Shown here piece after piece: positions 1 through 7,840 of a stretch of DNA of 11,790 nucleotides. A model generated the notes under the pieces. The model was given only the letters and a program-made list of their open reading frames with translations. It ran no database searches and was not told where the DNA came from. The position numbers and the translations under genes are program-made. Positions within the stretch are counted from its first letter, which is position 1; each line of letters opens with the position of its first letter. Origin of the DNA: RGIG1934 sp964492545 (GTDB taxonomy: Bacteria > Bacillota > Clostridia > Lachnospirales > Lachnospiraceae); the NCBI GenBank assembly GCA_964492545.1, contig CAZBKO010000070.1, forward strand, positions 1-11,790, given 5' to 3'.

Positions 1-1060
1 AATCCGGCTTATCTACAATAATTCTTCTATCAAAACGTCCCGGTCTTAAAAGTGCCTTATCAAGAACCTCCGGTCTGTTAGTTGCCGCAAGAATAAGAAG
101 ACCCTTAGATGTATCAAATCCGTCCATCTCTGACAATAACTGATTAAGTGTCTGTTCTCTCTCGTCATTTCCACCACCATATCTTGAATCTCTGCTCTTT
201 CCTATGGCATCTATCTCATCTATAAAAATAATACAAGGTGCAGCCTGCTGTGCCTGCTTAAATAAATCTCTTACTCTTGATGCACCAACGCCTACGAACA
301 TCTCAACAAAATCTGATCCTGATAAGCTAAAAAATGGTACATTTGCCTCACCTGCTACTGCCTTAGCAAGAAGTGTCTTACCTGTTCCCGGAGGTCCCAC
401 AAGAAGTGCTCCCTTTGGAAGCTTGGCACCAATCTTAGAGTACTTATCCGGATTATGAAGAAAATCAACAATCTCTCTTAGGGATTCCTTAGCCTCGTTC
501 TGTCCTGCTACATCCTTAAAGGTTATTCCTGTCTTCTTCTCCATATATACCTTGGCATTAGACTTGCCAACGCCCATCATTCCGCCGCCTTTTGTTACCT
601 TCTTAATCATGAAATTAATAAGTGCAAAGAATGCAATAAAAGGTACAATCCACATCAGAATGTCTAACAATGTTGATTCCTGACTCTTAACCTTTGCCTT
701 ATATTCAACGTCATGTTTCTCCAATAATGGCAGAAGTTTCTCATTCTCAATCTCTGTTGTCCAATAATTATACTCATATCCAAATGCATTAACCTTAGCA
801 TCAACCGGACTGATTATAATCTTACCATCTGTATCGAAAAGGATTGATTTGACCTTGTCCTCTTCCACCATCTGGATAAATTCATTATAGGTTATCTCTT
901 TAGAATTAGAATCATCAAGTAATGATGATATTAAAATCATTGATATAATTGTTACTACCGCTGCCACTATCAGGCCTGCAATAGTCTGGTTCTTCTTCTG
1001 CTTGTTGTTATCGCCATTATTCCCCGGCTTGTTTCCGTTTCCATTCGTATTATTTTCCAT
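1..1060 (-). CDS. ftsH: ATP-dependent zinc metalloprotease FtsH, N-terminal part (cut by window edge)
   Basis: FtsH is a membrane-anchored hexameric AAA+ protease that degrades unassembled membrane proteins and some cytosolic regulators. The 353 residues visible begin with an Asn/Gly-rich tail, then a membrane span at about 26-48, an extracytoplasmic domain, and a second span at about 131-153. The AAA module follows, with Walker A GPPGTGKT at 222-229, Walker B IIFIDE at 277-282, and the second region of homology with NDEREQTLNQLL and the RPGRFDR arginine-finger motif near the edge. The HEXXH zinc protease domain would lie beyond position 1 and is not seen, so intactness cannot be judged. The ATG at 1060 is preceded on the minus strand by AGAAAGG at a suitable distance. 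The gene diverges from pyrG. The frame is open from 1060 to the edge, with no sign of damage. Confidence 0.97.
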   Translation of the reverse strand, partial: MENNTNGNGNKPGNNGDNNKQKKNQTIAGLIVAAVVTIISMILISSLLDDSNSKEITYNEFIQMVEEDKVKSILFDTDGKIIISPVDAKVNAFGYEYNYWTTEIENEKLLPLLEKHDVEYKAKVKSQESTLLDILMWIVPFIAFFALINFMIKKVTKGGGMMGVGKSNAKVYMEKKTGITFKDVAGQNEAKESLREIVDFLHNPDKYSKIGAKLPKGALLVGPPGTGKTLLAKAVAGEANVPFFSLSGSDFVEMFVGVGASRVRDLFKQAQQAAPCIIFIDEIDAIGKSRDSRYGGGNDEREQTLNQLLSEMDGFDTSKGLLILAATNRPEVLDKALLRPGRFDRRIIVDKPD

Positions 1061-1101
1061 ATTTATCTTAATACCTTTCTGCATTTGAAATGTTGTTTCT
1101 T

Positions 1102-1130
1102 ATTATAAAGTCCTGCTATTTATAAATCAA
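1102..1130 (-). promoter_or_regulatory. Predicted sigma-A promoter for ftsH
   Basis: On the minus strand, TTGATT (1125-1130) and TATAAT (1102-1107) are separated by exactly 17 bp. This gives 4/6 and 6/6 matches to the housekeeping consensus. Transcription would start near 1095, leaving a short leader of about 35 nt before the ATG at 1060. The position and spacing are seen directly; the activity is inferred. Confidence 0.65.
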
Positions 1131-1172
1131 TAGAGGAATAATAAAATTTTTTTTATATTTCGAAAAAAATAG

Positions 1173-1201
1173 TAGAATAATTAAACTGATAGATGTATAA
1201 T
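1173..1201 (+). promoter_or_regulatory. Possible promoter for pyrG
   Basis: A perfect TATAAT at 1196-1201 lies 47 bp upstream of the pyrG ATG. The hexamer 17 bp upstream of it, TAGAAT (1173-1178), matches the -35 consensus at only three positions, so the assignment rests mainly on the -10 box. The surrounding 1131-1225 is extremely AT-rich and could supply UP-element-like contacts. The predicted leader of about 40 nt has no room for an attenuator and does not begin with a G-run. Confidence 0.4.
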
Positions 1202-1248
1202 TGAAAAATATTTTTTTAAATATAAACAACTTAACAGGAGGAATACAC

Positions 1249-2850
1249 ATGTCAGTAAAATACGTTTTCGTAACCGGTGGCGTTGTATCCGGTCTGGGAA
1301 AAGGCATAACTGCCGCATCCCTTGGCAGGCTTTTGAAAGCTCGTGGATACACAGTAACAATGCAGAAATTTGATCCGTATATCAATATTGATCCAGGCAC
1401 CATGAACCCAATTCAGCATGGTGAGGTTTTCGTCACCGATGACGGTGCTGAAACTGACCTCGATTTAGGTCACTACGAAAGATTTATTGATGAAAGTCTT
1501 AACAAAAACTCAAATGTAACTACCGGTAAAATCTACTGGTCAGTACTCTCTAAGGAACGCCGCGGAGACTTCGGTGGCGGCACAGTTCAGGTCATCCCTC
1601 ACATTACCAACGAAATTAAGAGTCGTTTTTACAGAAACTTCACAACTGAGAAAACAGAAATCGCAATTATTGAAGTTGGCGGTACTGTTGGAGATATTGA
1701 AAGCCAGCCATTTCTTGAATCTATCAGACAGTTCCAGCACGATGTCGGAAGAGAGAATGCCATCTTAATTCACGTTACTCTTATTCCTTATCTTCGTTCT
1801 TCAGGTGAGATGAAGACGAAGCCTACACAGGCCAGTGTTAAGGAGCTTCAGGGTATGGGAATACAGCCCGATATTATTGTATGCCGTTCAGAGCATGAGC
1901 TCGATAATGGAATCAAGGATAAAATTGCACTGTTTTGTAATGTACCAAAGAGCCATGTATTACAGAACCTCGATGTTTCATATTTATATGAAGCTCCCCT
2001 TGCAATGGAAAAGGAGCATTTAGCAGAGGTTGCCTGTGAATGTCTTAATCTTGACTGTCCTGAACCTGACCTTAAGGATTGGCAGGAAATGGTTGATGCA
2101 AGTAAGCATCTTACAAAAGATGTGAACATTGCACTTGTGGGCAAATACATTTCTCTTCACGATGCCTATATAAGCGTTGTAGAGGCACTCAAGCATGCTG
2201 GTGTGTCATATGGTGCAAAGGTCAATATCAAATGGGTTGATTCAGAGACTGTAACTTCAGAAAATGCATCAGAAATCCTTGGTGATGTCACTGGTATCCT
2301 TGTTCCAGGTGGATTTGGCGATAGAGGCATTGAAGGAAAAATACAGGCAATCAAATATGCCCGTGAAAACAATATTCCATTTCTCGGTCTTTGCCTTGGT
2401 ATGCAGTTATCAATCGTTGAATTTGCACGTGATGTTATTGGGTACACAGATGCACACAGCGTTGAACTTAATCCTGCCACTACTCATCCTGTCATCCATC
2501 TTATGCCTGACCAGGACGGTGTTGAAGATATCGGAGGTACATTAAGACTTGGTTCATATCCTTGTGTGTTAAACAAAGACTCTAAGGCATATGGACTTTA
2601 CGGCGAAGAAACAATTCACGAAAGACATCGTCATCGTTACGAAGTTAACAATGATTACAGAACAGTTCTTGTAGAAAATGGCATGGAACTTACAGGAATC
2701 TCACCTGATGGAAGAATTGTTGAAATGATAGAAATACCATCACATCCTTGGTTTGTAGCAACACAGGCTCACCCGGAACTCAAATCAAGACCAAACAGAC
2801 CACATCCTCTTTTCAAGGGATTTGTTAAGGCATCACTTGAAAATAAATAA
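1249..2850 (+). CDS. pyrG: CTP synthase (glutamine-hydrolysing), 533 aa
   Basis: CTP synthase converts UTP to CTP using ATP and ammonia from glutamine, the last step of pyrimidine nucleotide synthesis; it is cytosolic and normally tetrameric. The N-terminal synthetase domain (about 1-270) carries the nucleotide-binding loop GGVVSGLGKG at 10-19, and the conserved stretch from FDPYINIDPG to GHYERF follows. The C-terminal class I glutamine amidotransferase domain has nucleophile Cys382 in GLCLGMQ, plus His508 and Glu510 in HPEL, completing the triad. Its 533 residues are the usual family length. The ATG at 1249 is chosen because AGGAGG (1236-1241) sits 7 nt upstream. The frame also runs open to a TTG at 1201, but that site has no ribosome binding site and overlaps the predicted -10. 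The gene stands alone and ends at a strong terminator. Confidence 0.98.
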   Translation: MSVKYVFVTGGVVSGLGKGITAASLGRLLKARGYTVTMQKFDPYINIDPGTMNPIQHGEVFVTDDGAETDLDLGHYERFIDESLNKNSNVTTGKIYWSVLSKERRGDFGGGTVQVIPHITNEIKSRFYRNFTTEKTEIAIIEVGGTVGDIESQPFLESIRQFQHDVGRENAILIHVTLIPYLRSSGEMKTKPTQASVKELQGMGIQPDIIVCRSEHELDNGIKDKIALFCNVPKSHVLQNLDVSYLYEAPLAMEKEHLAEVACECLNLDCPEPDLKDWQEMVDASKHLTKDVNIALVGKYISLHDAYISVVEALKHAGVSYGAKVNIKWVDSETVTSENASEILGDVTGILVPGGFGDRGIEGKIQAIKYARENNIPFLGLCLGMQLSIVEFARDVIGYTDAHSVELNPATTHPVIHLMPDQDGVEDIGGTLRLGSYPCVLNKDSKAYGLYGEETIHERHRHRYEVNNDYRTVLVENGMELTGISPDGRIVEMIEIPSHPWFVATQAHPELKSRPNRPHPLFKGFVKASLENK

Positions 2851-2873
2851 TAAGTTGTTAAATATAGATAAGC

Positions 2874-2925
2874 AATGGGGCTTAGGAAAAGTAATTACTT
2901 CCTAGGCCCCATTCTCTTTATTTTT
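2874..2925 (+). terminator. Strong intrinsic terminator of pyrG
   Basis: A 15-bp stem (2874-2888 with 2899-2913) has one internal G-U wobble and a 10-nt loop. It is followed by a T-rich run ending in TTTTT at 2921-2925. It begins 24 nt after the pyrG stop. On the opposite strand the hairpin has no U-tract, so it is a one-way terminator for pyrG, though it could slow transcripts arriving from the convergent operon. Confidence 0.88.
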
Positions 2926-2954
2926 CGCTATTATTTATGGATGTATATGCAAAC

Positions 2955-2983
2955 AGCCCGAATTTCATTTTGAAGTCCGGGCT
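2955..2983 (-). terminator. Hairpin downstream of the ABC/DUF4340 operon, probable terminator
   Basis: A 13-position stem with AGCCCG at its base, one wobble and one A-C mismatch, and a 3-nt loop starts 9 nt after the stop of the DUF4340 gene. On the minus strand it is followed by GTTTGC rather than a full U-tract, so it may be a weak or Rho-assisted terminator. The position supports the role; the tail makes it uncertain. Confidence 0.45.
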
Positions 2984-2992
2984 ATTTGTAGT

Positions 2993-4369
2993 CTAATCAA
3001 TTGCAGCTATAAAATCCTCTACATCTCTCTTCACCACTAAAAGATTAGTATTTCCATTTACAGATACTGCATAGTAGCTGCCATTATATGATGTAAACTC
3101 AATATCTACCGTTGAATTTTCAAGTACATAGCTAATCTTCGCATAGACATCTGTACTTACCTTTGAAGTATCAGTTATCGTTTTCTCTGCTGATAATGCT
3201 AACAATGCCGAAAATGCACTATCATAAGAGTCTTCTGTCAATTCTCCATCCTTGACAAGCTCATAATCTTTACCATCTGCTGTTACTGTGAGCTTCTTGA
3301 TTTTGTCTTTGCTTATATTTGCAAAATCCTTATAAGCCAGCTCAGATTCATCTATTTCCATGCAATCTGCAAGCTGTGTTCCTGTTACTACATTGACTGC
3401 ATTACTATCATCTGTTTTTACATAATAATTACCATCTGAATCTTTTTCTCCTATATATATGGTAAATGTTTTTGCAATCTTTTGAGCTTCTGTGCTGCTT
3501 TCCTCTGTTGTATCTTCACTCTCTGCTTCGTCAGTCACAGTTTCCATATACTGGGCCGTAATCTTTACTGCTTTATTTAATCCATATGTTTCCAAATCAT
3601 TTTCATCTGCATTATAAGCAGCGCAGGAAGTGTATGTCATGCCTGTAACATCTGATAAAAGTGTAGTCATATAGGTTGAATCAACCGGCACATAGCTTCC
3701 ATCTGCTTTTTCTTCAAACCATCTTGCACCTTCTGTATAATCATACTTTTCACTGCCTTCATCAAGATACACAAAATGTCTGTCATCAATTATGAAATCA
3801 TAAATATCTGTGGATGCTATGGTTGGTACAGTATCTATTTTTACAAGTGAATTAATGTCATATGATAAGCTGGCAGCCAGTGCGCTGCTTATCATATATA
3901 CATTAGTATCACCTTCTACATAGCAATAGTAATTCTCTGATTTTGCATTTTGATCACCTATGTATATTGTTGAAAGTTTTCCATCCTTGTCTGTTATTTT
4001 CAGTGTAAATGATGGTTTATCAAGTCCGTACTCTGCAATATTATCAAGTGTATTTTCAAGCTCTCTTTCAGCTGTAAGGTCCGTTACTTCTGAAAGGATT
4101 GTATCTATATAAGTTGTGTCCAGTGGTAATTCTTTATCCTTTGTATAGTACCAGGTATTGTCTGTATACTCGAAATCCAATGTATTCCCCTGATACTCAT
4201 AGCTTAATTTACTAACATCTGCACTTGTTACTGATAACACCTGAATGCTTGTATCTTCCTGTGTCTCGTCCTCTGTAGCTTTGTTATGATTCTTCAGAGC
4301 AACGTAACCGGATGATATAGCCACAAGCAGTATAAGTAGCAGCACTATTTTCATTGTTTGCCTTTTCAT
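2993..4369 (-). CDS. DUF4340 domain-containing membrane-anchored protein, 458 aa
   Basis: No enzymatic function is known for this family. The protein starts with one hydrophobic segment (about 7-25) after positive residues, which suggests an N-terminal anchor with the rest outside the cytoplasm. An acidic linker follows. The ectodomain shows repeated DUF4340 units: repeat 1 (about 54-166) has W73, YGL at 114-116, IYIG at 135-138 and YY at 147-148. Repeat 2 (about 206-335) has W217, YGL at 262-264, IYIG at 304-307 and YY at 315-316, with an acidic Glu/Thr/Ser insert near 276-297. A shorter third unit may occupy 353-455. The start is the ATG at 4369, preceded by GAGG; an in-frame ATG at 4390 has no such site. 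It is the last gene of the ABC operon and probably works with the GldG-like protein. Confidence 0.9.
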   Translation of the reverse strand: MKRQTMKIVLLLILLVAISSGYVALKNHNKATEDETQEDTSIQVLSVTSADVSKLSYEYQGNTLDFEYTDNTWYYTKDKELPLDTTYIDTILSEVTDLTAERELENTLDNIAEYGLDKPSFTLKITDKDGKLSTIYIGDQNAKSENYYCYVEGDTNVYMISSALAASLSYDINSLVKIDTVPTIASTDIYDFIIDDRHFVYLDEGSEKYDYTEGARWFEEKADGSYVPVDSTYMTTLLSDVTGMTYTSCAAYNADENDLETYGLNKAVKITAQYMETVTDEAESEDTTEESSTEAQKIAKTFTIYIGEKDSDGNYYVKTDDSNAVNVVTGTQLADCMEIDESELAYKDFANISKDKIKKLTVTADGKDYELVKDGELTEDSYDSAFSALLALSAEKTITDTSKVSTDVYAKISYVLENSTVDIEFTSYNGSYYAVSVNGNTNLLVVKRDVEDFIAAID

Positions 4370-4399
4370 TTTAACCTCATTCCTGAGCATCGCAAATAT

Positions 4400-5836
4400 T
4401 TATGCTCTACGTCTTCTAAACCATACCACAAAGCCTGCAACTACTATTGCAAGCGGAATAATCACACAGAACATTCCTGTATACAGATTTGCAGTTCCTG
4501 CTGCCACTGTATTGTACGTAACGTCAAGAGACTTCGTATCAATGCTCACACTTGATCCTGAGGTTCCACACATCCATGTAACTGCATTTGTAAGAAGATC
4601 TATGTTTGCAAGAGAATAGCTCTGAGTTATCTGATCATCAAATAAATAATATGATCCCAGCAGCATAAGCTTAGTGTCCGTATCTTCATCCACATTTTCT
4701 TCAATTGTTACTCCAACACTAAATGGTCCCGAAATATCATCAAGGGCTTTTTCCATACTTCCATCAGCTGCATAATCAACATCAGAATATGAATCTGAAC
4801 TTGTTGTAAGAATATCCTTTATTTCAAGTGTGCTTCTTACATCCTCCAATGTCTTGATTCCTCTTGCCAATGGAATAAGCACATAATCATTACTTGAAAT
4901 TGAATCTGTAACATCACTTGAACCTATGCTTGGAAGAAGATAGTATCCGTTCTGCACATATTGCTGATTATCAGTCTCAACTACGAAGCCTTTTTCCATC
5001 TGAACTCCATATGCTTCCAATACATCATCAAAATTAGGCATATCACTTCCTGAATACTGCATGGCAATAATTGCTTTACCACCATTTTCCAAATACTCAA
5101 TTATTTGCTTTGCTTCATCTGCTGTGCAATCCTTCTCAGGTGCAAATATTCCAAGTATATCACAATCTTCCGGTATCTCCTCATTAACAAGAGATGCGCT
5201 TTTAATTTCAACATTTAGCTTTCCAATGCTTTCAGTAATTATATCACTAAGCTCCTGCTCATTATGACCAGACAATGTGTACATAACCGGCAAATCATCC
5301 GTTGTAACATAATTGATTGCCGAGGTTACCTCTCCCTCACCATCAAATGCATATGATGTCGTTCCTGTTGTATAATATGAAGAGTAATCTGATTCATAAA
5401 TATCATCATAAGAAACTGTTGTATATCTCTTATCGCTGACTACAATAAGACTATCATCTGCAAGCTCTTCAGCCTCATATTTTGAAAGAAGTCCCGGACT
5501 CAAGTCAGGATCGAGTGTTTTATATGTTATATGCTCTGACAAATCTGCATAGTTCTTAAGCAATTTCTGGATATATGCATCTTCATTACCCGAAGTCGCT
5601 ATCTGGTAAATTGTCACATCTGCGTCTAATTTGTTAATAACATTCTTTGTCTGACTACCAATTGTATATAGCTTTTGATCTGACATATCCATTGCAAGTA
5701 CATCCTGTGGAAGCTGCCTTACAAGTAAATTTGCTGCAAATACAATTGCAAGTACAATTGCAATTATGCCTGCACTATAGGAACCCTTTTTAAACTGACT
5801 TGTCTTAAGGGATTGTTTAATATTTAGCTTTTTCAT
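4400..5836 (-). CDS. GldG-like ABC transporter auxiliary protein, 478 aa
   Basis: This resembles the auxiliary component (ABC_transp_aux/GldG type) paired with GldF permeases. A membrane span at about 21-39 follows a basic N-terminus. A large extracytoplasmic region comes next, and a C-terminal span at about 455-473 is capped by RRRRA, placing both ends in the cytoplasm. Family-typical stretches are VMYTLSGHNEQEL (184-196) and the beta-alpha segment CDILGIFAPEKD (225-236) followed by LENGGKAIIAM (249-259). The rest is rich in Ser and Asp. The start is the second ATG (5836), because AAGGAGG lies 6 nt before it; the first ATG (5842) directly abuts that site. The ribosome binding site overlaps the permease stop codon, so translation is probably coupled. 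In Flavobacteria GldG is needed for gliding, but here another export or envelope role is likely. Confidence 0.88.
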   Translation of the reverse strand: MKKLNIKQSLKTSQFKKGSYSAGIIAIVLAIVFAANLLVRQLPQDVLAMDMSDQKLYTIGSQTKNVINKLDADVTIYQIATSGNEDAYIQKLLKNYADLSEHITYKTLDPDLSPGLLSKYEAEELADDSLIVVSDKRYTTVSYDDIYESDYSSYYTTGTTSYAFDGEGEVTSAINYVTTDDLPVMYTLSGHNEQELSDIITESIGKLNVEIKSASLVNEEIPEDCDILGIFAPEKDCTADEAKQIIEYLENGGKAIIAMQYSGSDMPNFDDVLEAYGVQMEKGFVVETDNQQYVQNGYYLLPSIGSSDVTDSISSNDYVLIPLARGIKTLEDVRSTLEIKDILTTSSDSYSDVDYAADGSMEKALDDISGPFSVGVTIEENVDEDTDTKLMLLGSYYLFDDQITQSYSLANIDLLTNAVTWMCGTSGSSVSIDTKSLDVTYNTVAAGTANLYTGMFCVIIPLAIVVAGFVVWFRRRRA

Positions 5837-5847
5837 TGTCATCCTCC

Positions 5848-6711
5848 TTAACTATATCTACGTTTCTGAATTGTCTGTGTTGTAAGAAATACAAATACAA
5901 ACATAACAGATATATAATAGACTACTGCTGATAAATCAAATACCTTCATAGAAAAATTATTCAGCGAATCGGTTAGTGGTATCTGATTCAAAAATCCCGG
6001 AATGAGATTGTTAAAGAGACTGCTGTCATAGATATACGCAATAATCACTGCCATTACAAGCACCACGGCTAAAATTCCTGTAACTGCTGTATTTTTTGAC
6101 AGTAAAAAATATATTCCCGATACAATTAGTGCTGCTATTATAAGTCCTATCATTGAAGTAAATGGTTCTGATGATATAAATGAAGTTATTCCTGTCATCA
6201 ACTGCATAATCAGCAATATTCCAAATGTAATTACTCCTGCAATTATTGTACTTTCAGTTAAAGATGATATAAACATTCCAATGGCAATGTAAGCACATCC
6301 CACAAGAAATACCGCAAGTATTGTGGAATAATCACTTACATAATTAACATGACCAAACTTAGACAATACAAGAGGACAAATACAGAATACAAGCATCGGT
6401 ATCAACCAAATGACAACCATAGCAAGATATTTGCCAATAACTATTTTTCCAATTGATACACTTGAAGTATACAGCATTTGATCAGTTTTGGATTTTCTCT
6501 CTTCTGCAAAGCTTTTCATAGTCAATATAGGTAATGCAAGAATTATCATATATGACATGCTGCATAACACATCTCCAAAATATGGATACCCATTATTGAG
6601 GCAGTAATATGAAAAGAAAACACTTATTATACATACCACAAATGCAATAAACACACATCCAATCATAGATACAAAATACGATTTTAAATCTCTTTTTAAT
6701 ACTGCTAGCAT
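5848..6711 (-). CDS. ABC-2 type (GldF-like) transporter permease, 287 aa
   Basis: A membrane protein with about six predicted hydrophobic segments: near 15-36, 50-66, 90-118, 125-150, 155-215 (more than one span) and 215-230, plus a last one at about 258-280. The cytoplasmic loop PILTMKSFAEERKSKTDQML at about 61-80 is the characteristic ABC-2/GldF coupling segment, in which a Glu-Glu pair (70-71) follows a PILTM motif. The ATG at 6711 lies inside the end of the ATPase gene, giving a 7-nt overlap. Its ribosome binding site, GAGGAGGAAGAGG, is part of the codons for the ATPase's glutamate tail. It should form the membrane channel energised by that ATPase. No substrate can be read from the sequence. 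Confidence 0.9.
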   Translation of the reverse strand: MLAVLKRDLKSYFVSMIGCVFIAFVVCIISVFFSYYCLNNGYPYFGDVLCSMSYMIILALPILTMKSFAEERKSKTDQMLYTSSVSIGKIVIGKYLAMVVIWLIPMLVFCICPLVLSKFGHVNYVSDYSTILAVFLVGCAYIAIGMFISSLTESTIIAGVITFGILLIMQLMTGITSFISSEPFTSMIGLIIAALIVSGIYFLLSKNTAVTGILAVVLVMAVIIAYIYDSSLFNNLIPGFLNQIPLTDSLNNFSMKVFDLSAVVYYISVMFVFVFLTTQTIQKRRYS

Positions 6712-7673
6712 GCCTCTTCTTCCTCCTCTTGCTCTTCATTTTTATCACTTGTAAGCTCCAAAAATACATCCTCAAGAGATACTCTCTTAAGTTCCATCTG
6801 ATATATTGGACATTTATTCTCAGCTAAAATATAGAACAATTCTTCTCTTATATCTTTATCCTGAGCGGTCGTTATTGTCGCAAATACCGTTCCCTCCTCT
6901 GATGACTTTTCATACTCAATGCTCTGAATGTCTTCCATTGAATCTAGAATTGTGCTGATTCTATCCTGTGAACACTTTACCTCAAGTTCTAGTGTATTCG
7001 CACCTACCAAAAGTTTTGAAAGATTCTCCGGAGTGTCACTGGCTACCATTTTTCCCTTTGAAATAATCATTATGTAATCACATACTGCGCTTACTTCCTG
7101 CATAATATGCGAGCTGAGTATTATTGTCCTGCCCTTACTTAGTTCCTTGATTGTCTCACGAATCTCAATTATCTGCTTTGGATCAAGTCCAACTGTTGGT
7201 TCGTCAAGTATGATTATTTCCGGCATTCCAATAACTGCCTGCGCAAGTCCAACTCTCTGTCTATATCCTTTTGAAAGATTCTTGATAAGTCTGTTTCTTA
7301 CTTCATCAAGCTTTGCTGTCTGTATAGCTTCCTCGATAGCTTCCTTTTGCTTTGCACCAGTTATATTCTTTAGTTCTGCGGCAAACTTAATGTATTCATA
7401 TACTTTCATTTCTGTGTAGAGCGGTGGTATTTCTGGGAGATAGCCTATGTACTTTTTGGCTTCACCTGCATCATTGCTAATGCTGTGTCCGTTTATCAGC
7501 ACATCTCCCTCTGTTGCTCCCAAATACCCTGTCATAATGTTCATAGTCGTTGATTTTCCTGCACCATTTGGTCCCAAAAAACCATAAATTTTCCCTTTTT
7601 CCAAGGTGAAATTAAGATGATCAACTGCCAAATGATTATCATATTTTTTCACCAGGTTCTTAACTTCTATCAA
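6705..7673 (-). CDS. ABC transporter ATP-binding protein (GldA-like), 322 aa
   Basis: This is the nucleotide-binding subunit that drives the neighbouring permease. The motifs are complete: Walker A GPNGAGKST at 34-42, ABC signature LSKGYRQR at 133-140, Walker B IIILDE at 153-158, D-loop VGLDP, and switch His189 in SSH. The Q-loop position reads GYLPE (77-81), with Glu where many ABC proteins have Gln, as I recall for the GldA/YhaQ-type subfamily. A regulatory extension of about 90 residues follows the ATPase core and ends in an acidic tail with a run of five glutamates. The start is a TTG at 7673, chosen because AGGAGG (7682-7687) lies 8 nt upstream and the N-terminus MIEVKNLVKKY is typical. 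It is the first gene of a four-gene operon. I saw no convincing sigma-A promoter in the 110 bp upstream. Confidence 0.93.
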   Translation of the reverse strand: MIEVKNLVKKYDNHLAVDHLNFTLEKGKIYGFLGPNGAGKSTTMNIMTGYLGATEGDVLINGHSISNDAGEAKKYIGYLPEIPPLYTEMKVYEYIKFAAELKNITGAKQKEAIEEAIQTAKLDEVRNRLIKNLSKGYRQRVGLAQAVIGMPEIIILDEPTVGLDPKQIIEIRETIKELSKGRTIILSSHIMQEVSAVCDYIMIISKGKMVASDTPENLSKLLVGANTLELEVKCSQDRISTILDSMEDIQSIEYEKSSEEGTVFATITTAQDKDIREELFYILAENKCPIYQMELKRVSLEDVFLELTSDKNEEQEEEEEAC

Positions 7674-7686
7674 GTCTTCTTCCTCC

Positions 7687-7736
7687 TTTTTTCAAATCAA
7701 TATCTTAAACTAATATATTCTCTATATTTGAAAAAA
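7687..7736. repeat. 11-bp inverted repeat in the ABC operon leader
   Basis: TTTTTTCAAAT at 7687-7697 and ATTTGAAAAAA at 7726-7736 are exact reverse complements, separated by 28 nt. On the minus-strand transcript the second arm ends directly at the AGGAGG of the ATPase gene. A hairpin here could affect access to that site, but the arms are A/T-rich and weak. The repeat is seen directly; any function is inference. Confidence 0.4.
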
Positions 7737-7780
7737 ATATGGTTTATCTGTGTATTTTCTGTGTCCACCTCTTTTTCAAT

Positions 7781-7824
7781 AAAATGAGACCAATCTATGA
7801 AAACTAATTCATAAACTGGTCTCA
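7781..7824 (-). terminator. Intrinsic terminator of the ade / HD-domain operon
   Basis: A 17-bp stem (7785-7801 with 7808-7824) is fully paired on the minus-strand RNA if two G-U wobbles are allowed, with a 6-nt loop. A TTTT run and further T/A bases follow. It starts 16 nt after the stop of the HD-domain gene. It separates the adenine deaminase operon from the ABC operon downstream, so the latter probably has its own promoter or relies on read-through. Confidence 0.82.
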
Positions 7825-7840
7825 CTATTCACATAATAAA

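Noticed and set aside
1201..1248. Upstream TTG extension of the CTP synthase frame by 16 residues
   Set aside because: It has no ribosome binding site, the TTG overlaps the predicted -10, and the ATG at 1249 has AGGAGG at ideal spacing and the typical N-terminus.
1202..1248. CTP-sensing attenuation of pyrG by a G-run leader, as in Bacillus
   Set aside because: The predicted leader starts in A/T sequence with no initial G-run, and there is no terminator hairpin between the promoter and the gene.
1116..1403. Minus-strand open frame across the pyrG start
   Set aside because: It is antisense to pyrG and to its promoter region, with low-complexity translation and no ribosome binding site.
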